Origin: Undaria pinnatifida
Lineage: Eukaryota > Sar > Phaeophyceae > Laminariales > Alariaceae
NCBI GenBank assembly: GCA_012845835.1
Contig: JABAKD010000002.1
Location: 15,702,129 to 15,766,128 of the forward strand
Length of the DNA stretch: 64,000 nt
Reading direction: 5' to 3'
Below are positions 23,833-35,010 of this stretch, piece by piece. The notes under the pieces are model-generated. The model had not been told where the DNA came from and ran no database searches. It saw nothing but the letters and a program-made list of their open reading frames with translations. The position numbers and the translations under genes are program-made. Within the stretch, counting starts at the first letter, position 1, and each line of letters opens with the position of its first letter.

Positions 23833-24535
23833 GGTGTTGATGTTTCTTGTCGCTGCTGCTTGCGCAGAGGCCATTGCAGTGATAATGGTGCTGCTTATTG
23901 TTTGCCGGGTCGCTATATCGCCATATGGACACTCTCCGCGTAGCCTGTTTTTCAACAAGAAGATAACTTGTTTTGGTTTCTTCTATGACATGCCAAGCCT
24001 ATACATAAATATGTGTCTGATCTTCTCCTTGCTGCTGCGTCATGCCGCGTGTCCATGCTGCGCTGTTGCTTTAGAAACGATCCCGCTTTATGCTTCTTGG
24101 TGCTGCTCCGTTGCTGCTTTAGTGCGTGGTTTGTATGTTTCTGCTGCGCTGCTGCTGAAGGCTGCAGCTTAAATACCTAGACCTCGACCCCCTCGGAGGT
24201 TTCGCTCGGCATATCCTCCCCCCTCTCAGCCCTTCTCAGTCCGTAAAGGTGTTGATGTTTCTTGTCGCTGCTGCTTGCGCAGAGGCCATTGCAATGATAA
24301 TGGTGCTGCTTATTGTGTGCCGGGTCGCTATATCGATGTACACTCTCCGCGTAGCCTATTTTCAACAAGAAGATAACTTGTTTTGCTTTCTTCTATGACA
24401 TGCCAAGTCTATACATAACCATGTGTCTGATCTTCTCCTTGCTGCTGCGTCATTCCGCGTGTCCATGCTGCGCTGTTGCTTTGGAAACGATCCCGCTTTA
24501 TGCTTCTTGCTGCCACTCCTTGCTGCTGTAGAGGC
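23833..24535. repeat. Direct duplication of about 290 bases
   Basis: The blocks at 23833-24125 and 24249-24535, offset by 416, share GTTGATGTTTCTTGTCGCTG, CTCTCCGCGTAGCCT and CGTGTCCATGCTGCGCTGTT. They are rich in CTG triplets, and open frames across them (such as 23777-24172) are compositional. A third, single related segment lies at 23740-23820. Confidence 0.7.
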
Positions 24536-24539
24536 TGGA

Positions 24540-25260
24540 ATTCAATTTTTGTTGACTTTGTTTGTCAAGCAGCCATGATCGCCCATTTACTCTCTTGAGT
24601 AGTCTTCTTTGGAGTATTGAAGGCCTTCGCGATTGTTTGTTGCAGAAAAAGTATCGCAACCTACTCTTCGTCTAGTCTCCTCATTGCTGCTGCCTATTTT
24701 CGATGCGTGTCATTTCTTCATGCTGCTTGCCCATATGTACCTGTTGCGGCTGAAATAGTCTTGTCATGTGTTCTCGCTGCCGCTGTGTTGCTGATGGTAT
24801 CATATGGTTGACGTTGCTGATTTCCTATGCCCAACTGTTGCAGGCATATTACACTATCGGTCTCGCAGTCTGCCGCCGCTGTTGCTTCTTTTGTATCACA
24901 TGGTAGCATCATGTTGTTGCTTCTTTCTTTTCAACTAGCGTCACGTACTCTTGTGCTTTGTTACAACGTCGCAACGGCCGTTATGATGAGGGGAGCGACG
25001 TGGCGGGTACAACTCTGTCGTGTTGTATGTGGTGTTTTATCTACAGCAGTGCATGTACTTGAGGATGGGGCCACGATGTGGTCTTAGGGATAGGTATTGG
25101 ATGATTCTCTCCCTAGGGTATGCTATGGCTCCTTTATACGAACACCTTTTGTATTGTACTGGATTCAGTTCACCCCCCCCCCCCCCCGCTCCCCCCCCCC
25201 TTCCCCTGCACTCGCGCCTACACACACGTGCGCTTGAAAACTCCAGGCGACAGTGACGTC
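24540..25260. other. CTG-rich interval ending in a poly-C tract
   Basis: No gene is seen. The sequence is CTG/TGC-rich up to 25080, then has C homopolymer runs at about 25171-25200. Short hydrophobic frames result from the CTG/TTG bias. Confidence 0.35.
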
Positions 25261-25263
25261 CTC

Positions 25264-25587
25264 TACTCTTTCTTGATCGACTCGAGGGCATCGGCTGCGG
25301 CTTATTTTAGCACCGCGATGAATGCTTCATCGCCTTCAGCTTCCGCCTCCTCTTTTCGGATATCCTCGCGTAGACGTTTGTACTCCGCTCTTGCCTGCCG
25401 TCGATTTTCTCTCGTCTGCGTCTCCTTTTATCTGCCTCTGCTTTCCCGGTTCGAGCTTCCTGGATCTTCGTTTCCGCTCCATGCTTCTTAAGTGCACGTT
25501 CGGTGTCGCCTATTAATAGTCCAGACCAGGCGGAGCATCTGTGGTAGCAGTCGACTTTGGCCGTACAGCCTCAAGTTCGCGCCGCAA
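25264..25587 (-). pseudogene. Left arm of inverted repeat: C-terminal coiled-coil ORF remnant
   Basis: The arm is about 90 % identical to the reverse complement of 26218-26537. On the minus strand a frame enters from the TRIM side (25786 leftward) and encodes a highly charged peptide with EEAGMISSGDGGEESSG, then KRREKKAKESIADYMPAL, ending RRELEAVRP...PGLDY at 25513. After the stop a second frame continues with a Lys/Arg/Glu-rich helix. This resembles the C-terminal coiled coil of small DNA-binding proteins encoded by some DNA transposons, but no defining motif is present. Confidence 0.5.
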
Positions 25588-25807
25588 AGCCGGCATATAG
25601 TCCGCAATCGATTCCTTCGCCTTCTTTTCACGACGTTTAGTTGCTTGTCGGGCTTTTGACTTGGCGTTCAGTTTGTGCGCCTCCGCTCTAAAAGCGTTGC
25701 GCTCTCCGCGGTTGTCTCCGTAGTGGTCGTCATCCCCACTCGATTCCTCACCTCCATCGCCGGATGAAATCATTCCCGCTTCCTCGGCAATATCGTCTAT
25801 CGTCTAT

Positions 25808-26184
25808 TGTTATAAAGCTTAGTTTGGGTAAGCTATTGGTTAACCAGTTGCAAGTGGTCAAACGGACTAATACCCCACTAAAGTCCTTAACAAATGGCGT
25901 CGTCGGCAGGACCATGGGTTTTTTGGGTCGTGGGTTCGATCCCCACCATCCACAATAATAAACTTTTCAGATTTTCCCATGTCGAACTTGAAAAATACTC
26001 TTCCTGGTATCCCCAGGAAATGAAACGGCTTGGATATGGAAAGGTCCGCCGGTATTATATCCGGCCGACCTGCTATCCCGCCGTTTCAGGGGGGGAGAGT
26101 GTTATAAGGCTTAGTTTGGGTAAGCTATTGGTTAACCAGTTGCAAGTGGTCAAACGGACTAATACCCCACTAAAGTCCTTAACA
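25808..26184 (+). mobile_element. TRIM copy D, in the loop of an inverted repeat
   Basis: 377 bases, TGTTATAAAGC start and CCTTAACA end, flanked by CTAT at 25804-25807 and 26185-26188. The GTGGGTTCGATCCCCAC stem-loop sits between the primer-site-like sequence and the rest of the internal region. A GGGGGGGAGAG polypurine tract precedes the right LTR. It lies in the spacer of the 320-base inverted repeat. Confidence 0.87.
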
Positions 26185-26217
26185 CTATCGTGTGACGCCA
26201 ACGTCTGGGTTAACTGC

Positions 26218-26537
26218 TTGCGGCGCGAACTTGAGGCTATACGGCCAAAGTCGACTGCTACCACAGATGCCCCGCCTGGTCTGGACTATTAATGATCGAC
26301 ACCGAACGTGCACTTAAGAAGCATGGAGCGGAAATGAAGATCCAGGAAACTCGAGCCGGGAAAGCAGAGGCAGAACAGGAGACGCAGACGAGAGAAAATC
26401 GACGGCAGGCAAGAGCGGAGAACAAGCGCCTACGCGAGGATATCCGAAAAGACAAGGCGGAAGCTGAGCGGGTTGAAGCGTTCATCGCGGTGCTAAAGTA
26501 AGCCGCGGCCGACGCCCTCGAGTCGATTGAGAAAGGC
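26218..26537 (+). pseudogene. Right arm of inverted repeat: coiled-coil ORF remnant
   Basis: Frames here are CLRRELEAIRPKSTATTDAP...GLDY (stop at 26290-26292), then an open frame 26292-26501 of 69 codons (MIDTERALKKHGAEMKIQ ... LREDIRKDKAEAERVEAF). It is strongly helical and rich in Lys, Glu, Arg and Ala. The two frames are joined across a stop in both arms, so the stop either predates the inversion-duplication or was copied with it. Product unknown. Confidence 0.5.
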
Positions 26538-26539
26538 AA

Positions 26540-27447
26540 CGCTGCGCCAGATGCGTGAATGCAACCGTTGCTGTGAGGTGTTCTCGCAATTCGTATTTCG
26601 TTGATTTCCTTTGAGGTATCGTAACGTGATCTTCGTTGCACGTATTAACAGTGTGTATACTAACCCGGAAGCACGTATTGAGTAGGGGCTGTCTTTCAGG
26701 GGCGTGCAGGGGGGCGGCTCGTGGCTGGACGTTGATGTCATGCAACCGCACCTGTCATCTAAAGACTGGCACATACATGTGTGGTTCTTTGGTTCATGCT
26801 TTTTTGGCACACATAAAGTGCAAGTCACCGTGTTTGTGTGTGGATCATGAACGTCGGGGCGAGGAGAGGGGGAAAGGGGAGGGCGGATACTTACTGCGCG
26901 TCACCGTAAATGCTGGGTCAGTCCATGAACGGACTCGCTTGCGCTGGCGTTTTGGTTTGATCAGTTTTTTCCAAGTATCTGGCATTGACGACACAGACGG
27001 CATATCGGTGTTTTTGTCTGCAGTATGTACGACTCTTGGGGTGAGAGGGGGATGGGTTTTCGGTTTGTTTGCTCCCTTTTAGTGATGCCGCTGTCGGTTA
27101 AAGGTGTGGCATGTTTTTTTTTTCAGGGTACGGGGTCAACACTTTTTCAGGGTACGGCGTCAACATAAAAGCTCGATAAACAAGATCGGGAAAAAACAAA
27201 AAGGGAATTGCGGCTCGACTCGAACCTACCAGGTGCAATGCTATACGTGGTAATGTACTTTCCGCATTTACTTCAAGATCGAAATCCCGACACCAATTTC
27301 AAGACAAAAATTCCAGACAAAAATCAGTATGTGTCCTTTTTTTCATACGTACCAGTGCGTGTTTAGGGTAGTAATACACAGTACACGTAGTTTATTATAA
27401 CATGTACTTCGAAGTGTGCTTATATTTGCTTCTTTCTGCTCGAATCA
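26540..27447. other. Unassigned interval
   Basis: Frame 26636-27082 plus (148 codons) has no recognisable domain. GACTCGAACCTACC near 27212 looks like a reversed Pol III B box, but no tRNA fold is possible around it. No gene is called. Confidence 0.3.
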
Positions 27448-27455
27448 CCCAACAA

Positions 27456-28443
27456 GAGGGATGTACTTGAACGTTATTTGTCTTTTTGGCAGAGCTCCGC
27501 GGCAGTGTCCACGGACCTCCACGGCATTTCACGGACATGTCCACGGCGTTCCGCGGAAAACCGCGGATATTCCACGGACTACCGTGCACCTTCCACGGGC
27601 TTCCGCGGAAACTCCACAGGCTTCCACAGAATGCCGCGGCAAGTAGCGGGACATCGCAGAGGCCCATGGCACTAGCCATGGCACAAGCCACGGCAATTTC
27701 CATGGCAACGTCCACGGTAATGACGGAAAATTCCACGGCAGCACCCACGGCCAGCCGCGGCCACCCTCGGACGTCCACGAAATCACCCGCGGACACCCGC
27801 GGACATACTCACGGAAACATTCACGGACACGCTAACCCTGACCCGCGGACATACCCACGGAAACATCCACGTACACCTACGGACACGTCCGCGGGAAACA
27901 CCCGTGGACATACCCACGAAGACCCACGGACACTTCTACGGAAACACCCACGGGAACATCCAAAGTGCGCGGAAACAGCCGTAGCAATCGCCGCGGACTT
28001 CCGCGGACGTCCGTGGTATTTGTCGCGCCTCGGATATTTGCCATGCCAATGGCCGCGGACGGCCGCGGATTGCCGTGGAACTAGCTCCGTTTGAAAGTCC
28101 GCGGAAACAGCCGTGGAAATTGCCGCGGACTTCCGCGGACGTCCGTGGTGATTGTCGCATTGCCGTGGCAATGGCCACGGATGTCCGCGGAAACTTCCGT
28201 GGCAATTGCCGCGGACTTCCATGAGTTGCCATGGTTGGTACCACGGTGTTTGCCACGGACAGAGCCGCTGCTCGTGCCGTAGCACAACCGTGACATTTAG
28301 CGTGAAAGTGTCATGAGCCATGGCCCTTGCCGTGGAATCGCGGAATTGCGCGGTAGCCCGTGGCAACACCCGTGGAAGTCCGCGGAAGTTCCACGGTCAT
28401 CGCCGCGGACCGCCACGAAAAAGTCAAATAATGTGCATCCCTG
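27456..28443. mobile_element. Foldback hAT-like element built of CCRCGG motifs
   Basis: 988 bases flanked by a perfect 8-bp duplication, CCCAACAA (27448-27455 and 28444-28451). Left end GAGGGATGTAC and right end GTGCATCCCTG form terminal inverted repeats that continue through ATTTGTCTTTTT / AAAAAGTCAAAT. The right terminus reads CAGGG inward, as in hAT elements. The interior carries CCACGG, CCGCGG or CCGTGG roughly every 10-14 bases, mainly CCACGG on the left and CCGTGG on the right, so the whole can fold back. Long frames through it (27486-28094 plus, 27821-28369 minus) are repeat artefacts. No transposase is encoded. Confidence 0.85.
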
Positions 28444-28451
28444 CCCAACAA

Positions 28452-30140
28452 GAACACCCACCTCCTGAGCTGGCATGTTTAGTTGTTTTGTCGTCGACCA
28501 TATAGTGAAGCACAGCGCAGCCAGCGCAGTACAGCAGAGAAAATAATTTAGTACTTGCCGATCATAGCATGCAAGCGTAAGCAGACAGAGTTGTCGAGGG
28601 ACTCACCATGTCGTCGAGCGTTTTCTGTAGCTCGCTGTTGAAAAAATAAGCATAAATCGAAATTCGACCGGCCAAAAAACGTACACAACAACGTAATAAG
28701 TAGCATAAGCTAGCTAGCGGGGGGTTAGGGTTGGCAAGCAACTAAGCAACGGAGTTTGCTTTGATTATTGCTCATTCACTGTTTTGAAAAGTTGCTTAGC
28801 TTAGTTGCTTAATTAGTTCGTAAGGCGTTTAGTTTGTGCATACTAAAACCTTTATACATATAATTATATGGAATTTCAGTACGGCCATACTAAAACTCGA
28901 ACCATTATGTGTGCACTAAACTTCGTACGCCGGATACCTTCTGACAAGAAGGGGGCGGGCTCATCTCATTCAGGCAGGCGATAACGCTTGCCCGCCAGGA
29001 AATAACGTAAAACGTACCACAAGTCATAACGCCAGGACGGGGGAGAGGGGACATCATGACATTTTTGCGGCCCAAGTCTCCGATACGAATAATACCTCGC
29101 ACCATGAACGATGGATGTGGATTCATAGGATGGAAACCACAACGGATAATGTCGCATGCACGCAGAAACGCCGTGTTTCATCATGCAAATTGTGCTCAAA
29201 AATGTAAACTTCATGCGGGTGCGCGCGAAAGCGCAGCTTTTATGTTTCGGACCGATATACCAGGGTACGTCGGTACCTGCCTGGTACTCGTAGTATTAAA
29301 AAATACCCTGGCAAACAAAGTAGACCGCCCGTCCGGCCACAAGCATGCATGCGCATCAAAATCTTAACATGCCGCACCGTGCACGTAGTTCCAAAAGCAT
29401 CGCCAACCCCCATCGCCGGCAACATACATCGTCGACGCCCGTTGTCTACCAAATACATCGCCGATTCCCATCGTCTACAGTGATCCCAGGTGTAGCCCAT
29501 GTCGTTGAAGTTGCCAAAGGTTCTTCGGTTTTTAGATATGATCTTGCTGCCTGAAAACGAACGTTGCATACGAAACGTTGTTCAGGATGTTTGGATACTC
29601 GCCAACCCTGGACCGTGAAAAAAGAAATCGGATTTCGGCCAAGAATAACAACCAATAAATGCTGGTGACCAAAACATGTATACAGGGGACCAAACAAACT
29701 ACTGTGCGAGTAGCAAACAGGCCAATCGGCTTGCGCAACCTGCGCTCCAATCCTCGAGTCTGTTTCTAACATAAAGTCCAGAAAACCATATCCAGTCTGC
29801 TGCCGTTGACGAAACGTTTTTGTTGCAATGTGGCGTATTGTACCAAACACAATAATGTGGTATCAGCTCTCTGGCTCGTCATCGGAGTTCCTGGGTAGTT
29901 AACTACAAGAATATAATTACGATCGGATTCATGGGGTATGCTTTTCTTCATCTCCGACCTCACTGGTTGAAAAGCAATCATAGGATGAATCCATCACGCG
30001 AGTAAGAGCCGAGAGACCGAGGCACCATGTCCGTTGAACAAGGATGTATTTGCATGGCAATTACTAAGCGTAAACATCCAGGCATCTACAGTAGACATCC
30101 TTCGAAGCTTCAAAGCAGGCAATACTACTGTAGTACTTTA
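28452..30140. other. Unassigned interval with a short hairpin
   Basis: An imperfect inverted repeat (GCAAGCAACTAAGCAAC near 28733 and GTTGCTTAGCTTAGTTGCTT near 28791) could form a hairpin MITE. Minus-strand frames at 29446-29850 and 29766-29981 show mixed, protein-like composition but no domain or clear splice pair. Confidence 0.3.
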
Positions 30141-30198
30141 CTGGAAACGTCTCTCCAGGCAAACCGAATGCGGCAGGTGTCTTTCTCGCGGATCTTGC

Positions 30199-30452
30199 TT
30201 ACCTCATCGGCGGCCTTGGGAGTAATGTAATTTCTTCCTTTATAATCTGAGCCATTCCACCAATCTGTCTTTTCTGCGCTATCGACAGTTTTCTCCTTGT
30301 CCTCTGCAGCAGTAGCTTGTACCTGGTATGCAGCATGAACGTGATGGCCGACGGGGAATTGAGCACACGGACGTCAACAAGCTTTACGAAACTACGGCCA
30401 TGCGGTTTTGTCAGATACAACAAGCGATTTTCGGTTAGGTATTTTGCGATGA
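30199..30452 (-). CDS. Candidate internal exon, unknown protein
   Basis: A minus-strand open stretch of about 84 codons is bounded by a possible acceptor (GATAAG|CTCATC near 30452) and a good donor (CCGATGAG|GTAAGC near 30201). It encodes KYLTENRLLYLTKPHG, then SFVKLVDVRVLNSPSAITF, then RRKLSIAQKRQIGGMAQI, a balanced composition unlike the neighbouring repeats. Without splicing a TAA follows at once. No family is recognised and no partner exon was proven. Minus-strand frames at 31631-31846, 32054-32323 and 33048-33389 might belong to the same gene. Confidence 0.35.
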
Positions 30453-30459
30453 GCTTATC

Positions 30460-33400
30460 AGATTCAGATCGCGAAATACGTCAGAACCGACGGCGCCATG
30501 TTCAGCTCACGGTTTGCGCATTTTCCTGCCCTGCTTCAGGATATCAGCTATATCCAATACTGCGGTCGTTGTCACTGTATCGACGTAGCTGGCGCATTTG
30601 TGAACATTACAGCAGCACTGGTTATCAAGGCGTGAATGGTATCAACCCCAATTGAAGCTCGAATCACCTGTTTATCTTGCCATCTGCTCGGCCGCCGGCA
30701 CCACCAAGCCTGCGCACCACCGTCAAAATGGGAGCAGACGAACATGTGGCTTGGGCTTGGGGGTTACTGGACGGTGTAGAGCGATGGGTCTGCGGACACA
30801 CTGGGCCCATCAGCCTCGTGATGCGTTGCTGGTTCTATGGCATCTGCTACCAAAATCCCTGTCACCACCAGACTTTGAGCTCACCTCACTAATTGGCGAT
30901 TTCCGCTGTGCAGATCCCGATGAATCAGCTTCGAATTTCGAACGGTATAAGTGTATATCCTCCTCGATTGCCCGCTTCAGGGTATCACAACGCCAATAGC
31001 TTGCCTCCCGGTAGAGCTGTCAAACGAAATGACATGTAGGGGGCAATGTGAAGGAAGTCCGTGGTAATCAACGGACCAGGCACCCTACGCATGTCATGCG
31101 TGACGCGACGAAGATGGTCGAGAAAGTACGGCTGCCTCATAGGCATCTAGCTTCGCCCGCACCTTGGTGGGTGGTCGAGTCCTGCTGTCAGTGACTCCCT
31201 AAGCAAAATCAATTTCCCTTATGTACGAGCCCACGTTTCACAAATAACTGTATTGTCGTACGGTTGCTCGACCCCTAAACTAGTGCTTCAGACACCACCT
31301 GTCACTATAGGGTGCGTACGCAACAGTCACACATTAACTTTGGTAGAAATATTACTACAGTTGTATGCAACGATTGTTTCGACGGTCGCACGGTGGTAGC
31401 TAGTCCCACTCTGTGGCGGTTGAGTTGGGAAAGTTAACATTCATCGCGACGTTGGAGGGGGTCATCTGTGAGAACGGCGTAAAAAGAATGCGTTTAAAGC
31501 GGTAGGAACCGAAAACAAAACGCGATGGATCACACGTAAACCTTTCTATCCTGCTGGTGATATAGCACTATACCACCACAAGGATAGGGAGAAACCAAGT
31601 GTCTCCATCAATCGATTAATGTTCTTGGTCCTACATTGCAGATATTCGCATGCTGTAAGACGGAGAACGATTCACGTCTATTGACCAACTCGACCGTTGG
31701 CTGATTAGCCGGGTGTTGCGATTTACCAGGGTATTGTCCGCACATTGCCCCCGTTTGTCGGCGGTTCGTTTTGATTTGGGTTCAAGAGGCAATACTACTG
31801 TACGGCGATCACCGGAAACTTTTCGGTGAATGGCCGGGATGAACACGAGCGCACCGTCAAGTGGGACAGTATCGACAGCCTCCTAACGCGCCAATCTCTT
31901 GCACAGTACGAATGCTCTTAATGGGGAAAACAACATGCGATTGGTCTCTCACACAAACCTCAAAAGGGCGCTCACTCACCTGGGTAAGCAATGCCCTGTC
32001 TGTAGGCAAAACCCCGTCGCGCAGGAATTTGATAACATATCGAAACGTCCACCTTAGATAGGCCGGTCGAAAATGCAGCGAAAGTTATACGAATGCAAAA
32101 GGGCATCAACGGCAGAATTAAGTGAAGGCCGGAGCATGGTCGTATACATAGAGTGTTGATAAATGGCGGATAACACACATGTATAGGGTAACTCCACGAG
32201 GTCGCGCCCAAAGCTCGCACCAGATATCGCATACGCTTGAGAACAGCTGGTCAAACAGTTCGTCAAAGTCTTCAACATGTGCTTGTCTGCCTCTGAGGTG
32301 AACCCTTTACCAGGCATAATCACAGGGATGCCAGAGGTGGGTCACACAAATGTACGTGCTTCCTGCCAATGGCACACAAAACAATCAGATGTATAGTACC
32401 AAGTAATCCTACCCACTACCAAGATGTGATGACGTTTTTTATTGTGGGCGATCTGAAAATAAAAAATAAACCCTCAGGTAGTTGACGATACTTCGGCGGC
32501 TGATAGTATGTCTTTTTCATAGTAATACAGTAGGTCAAGAGGGAGAGAAAAGAGTCGCTAAGGAGGTCGATTTCAAAACAGACGAGGGGACGACACAAAC
32601 CACTCAGAATCCCTCAATGCTAACACACAGGGAACGGGGAATATTACTATGCTGGTTTACTTTGGAGCACCAACACTTTTCATTTTTTTACCTACAGAAA
32701 AGTTATCGTGTAGTGTTTGGTTTGACATGTGCCACCAAGCAGTGACGCACGCTTTCGAATGTTTTCCCGGTGCAATCTTCTACCAGCCGCTTGTATGCTC
32801 GTTTCAATTCTTAAATTCCACATATCCGAGCATCTTTCGTTGCGCGCTGTAGTTAGACTCCCTCCAACACACTCACCAATCTCTATCAACTTGAACGGTG
32901 CCATCACCGTCCACAATCAGTGGCCCGTTGTTCTCACAAAGGGCAGCCAGAAGACATTCGGGGTCTCGCCTGAGGACTGCACTCGATGCCTCAAACATCT
33001 GCGGTTGTCAATGTGATCGTCAGAACCGGTGAGGTGCACAATACTCGTCAAGGTTCAAGCAACCCTTGCAAAAATATGCCAGGGATATTTTGACGGTAAA
33101 CCATAAAACCAAAGACAGCTATTCCAATATTAGGCAGGGTCGTTCCTAACGAATAATTAAACCCGAACGATCCCAAACCGCAACACAGGGGGTTATAAAT
33201 CCTGCGAGGGGGGCTCTTTGGTTGAAGTTGATCCTTAATCCTGCAAGCAGCAAGCCAGTTTTCATTGATTGCCTCACACACCTCACCCGCCCCACACAAC
33301 GATATCACCTTCCCCTCCGAACGCTCTACATCAGTCACCACCCAGCCCTGTAGGGCACGGACACGAGGTAGATGAGGCTGCGTCACCATAGCTAGGCCGG
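30460..33400. other. Interval with possible minus-strand exons
   Basis: No repeat family dominates. Minus-strand segments with non-repetitive composition include 33048-33389 (GWVVTDVERSEGKVISLCGA between a CTACAG acceptor and a GTGAGG donor), 32054-32323 and 31631-31846. I cannot chain them in phase with confidence and recognise no domain. Confidence 0.25.
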
Positions 33401-34990
33401 GAGGGCCCTCTCTCGGCTGTGCTGTGGTGGGCTACTACTACTACAGCTGCAGCTGCTGTGTCTTCTTCGCGTTTGTCGCCATACACATCCGTGCTCTTGT
33501 CTTTGGTTGTGTGTGTCGCCACACGCCCGCCCTTGTTTTACTCATCATGTATGTGTCTCGCGTTTTCCGTCACAATCGTGCGCAGCCGCGTCCTAGCGGA
33601 AGATGGCAACCACGTGTGAAAGGCTGCCGGACAGCAGCACGGTGTGAGGGCGCGCACGTGCGTGCGCACACGGTGGCACTACTCCAATGCATCTCGAGGA
33701 TTGCCCACACAAGATGAATGCCGTATGTCCCGCAGTTTTTAGGACACAACATCCCGATCTACGAAGAAGGCGCATTGGTTTCTGCTGTCACAGCAGTTAT
33801 GCAAGAATGTTGCCGGAAATTTCCGCCAAGAATTTTCCCAGAAATTCGTGGTGGGCATACTTTTATAGTGATGGAAAAAAAAGGTTTCCAATTACATTGC
33901 AGGCATTATTCCTATCGGACCTGGAAGGCGTTATACACTCTCGATTTACTCTACAACCACCCCGTTATCTTATTTCGGTTTCTACCGGAAGCTCGATTTC
34001 TCCCGAAATTGGGAAAAACCTAAAATTTTCACCCCCGGAAAAACTGGCCTTCAAGTTTTTCAGTTTTTGTCGTAGGAAAAAACTAAAATTATTTAGGTAC
34101 AACGGTATAGAGGACCGGGCAGCGGCACCGCTCGAGCTGTGCCACCACTTGCGAGCGCACGAGACTGAGCAGGGTCGTTCCCAAGGTCGTCGGCAGGCCA
34201 TGGCTGATCGCAGAAGGCGCAGAAAGCTTCTGAGCTCTCGTCGTCGAGTTGACAAAGTGACCGCACCGAGGCGGCCGACCGAACGAGCTCGCTGACGGCA
34301 ATAGCTGGGACTTTTGTCACGTTGGGCGTTGTAGCGCGACGAGTTGGTGATGGATTTCACTCACCCCAAGGCACCGACACGTGCCTACGAGTAAGACCGA
34401 CTCCAGCGAGACAACCACGTGGGTATCTTCCGCGAGCGTTGCTGCTGTAGTGACGGTTCTGTGCTTGGTGGGCGATTGTTTTGCGAGCCAACTGAGGCTC
34501 GTACTTGTGAAGATTCGACCTTCGCAGATTTCGGTAAATGCCGAAATTTCGTCAAAAACTGAAGTGCTGTACGTATCGTTCGGACCGACCCTACCAGCGA
34601 AGTTCCTGACGCCATTTCTAATTAAGGACCGCGCTAAATAATAGGGGTATCGCGTGCCCCAATCTCTGTGTCCAGTCCAGGAGATTTCCAGAAAGAACAA
34701 ACTGAGGAACGGGTCGAGTCTTTTTCGTCGTCCTCACCGTGCGGCTACTGCTTGCATCGTGTTCGACTTTTCGTTTCCCACCAATGCGCACAGCTGACGG
34801 CATGTACAAACATCCACCAGCGAGAGTTCCTAGGGAGAGAGCTCGCAGTGTCCATATACGAACTCGTGCACAATTAACACTGCCCTCAAACACACGTTTA
34901 AGTAACTGCTCGCGATAGTTTACAAACCATATTGCCAAAACCTTGCGCTGGTGATGCTATAGTCTACACAGGAAAAGTTTGACGTACGAA
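33400..34990. other. Unassigned interval downstream of the coiled-coil gene
   Basis: Plus frame 33687-34295 (202 codons) and minus frame 34093-34320 (with SSEAFCAFCDQPWPADD, two CxxC-like cysteines) overlap. Neither has support beyond openness. The minus-strand 3' UTR of the gene at 35011-35849 probably lies here. Confidence 0.25.
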
Positions 34991-35010
34991 CTGGCCATCG
35001 TACTTCGTCT

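Noticed and set aside
27486-28094. 202-codon ORF and its 182-codon minus-strand counterpart in the CCRCGG element
   Set aside because: They follow the 12-base repeat period and are rich in Arg/Gly/Pro/Thr. They are explained by the repeat, not by selection for coding.
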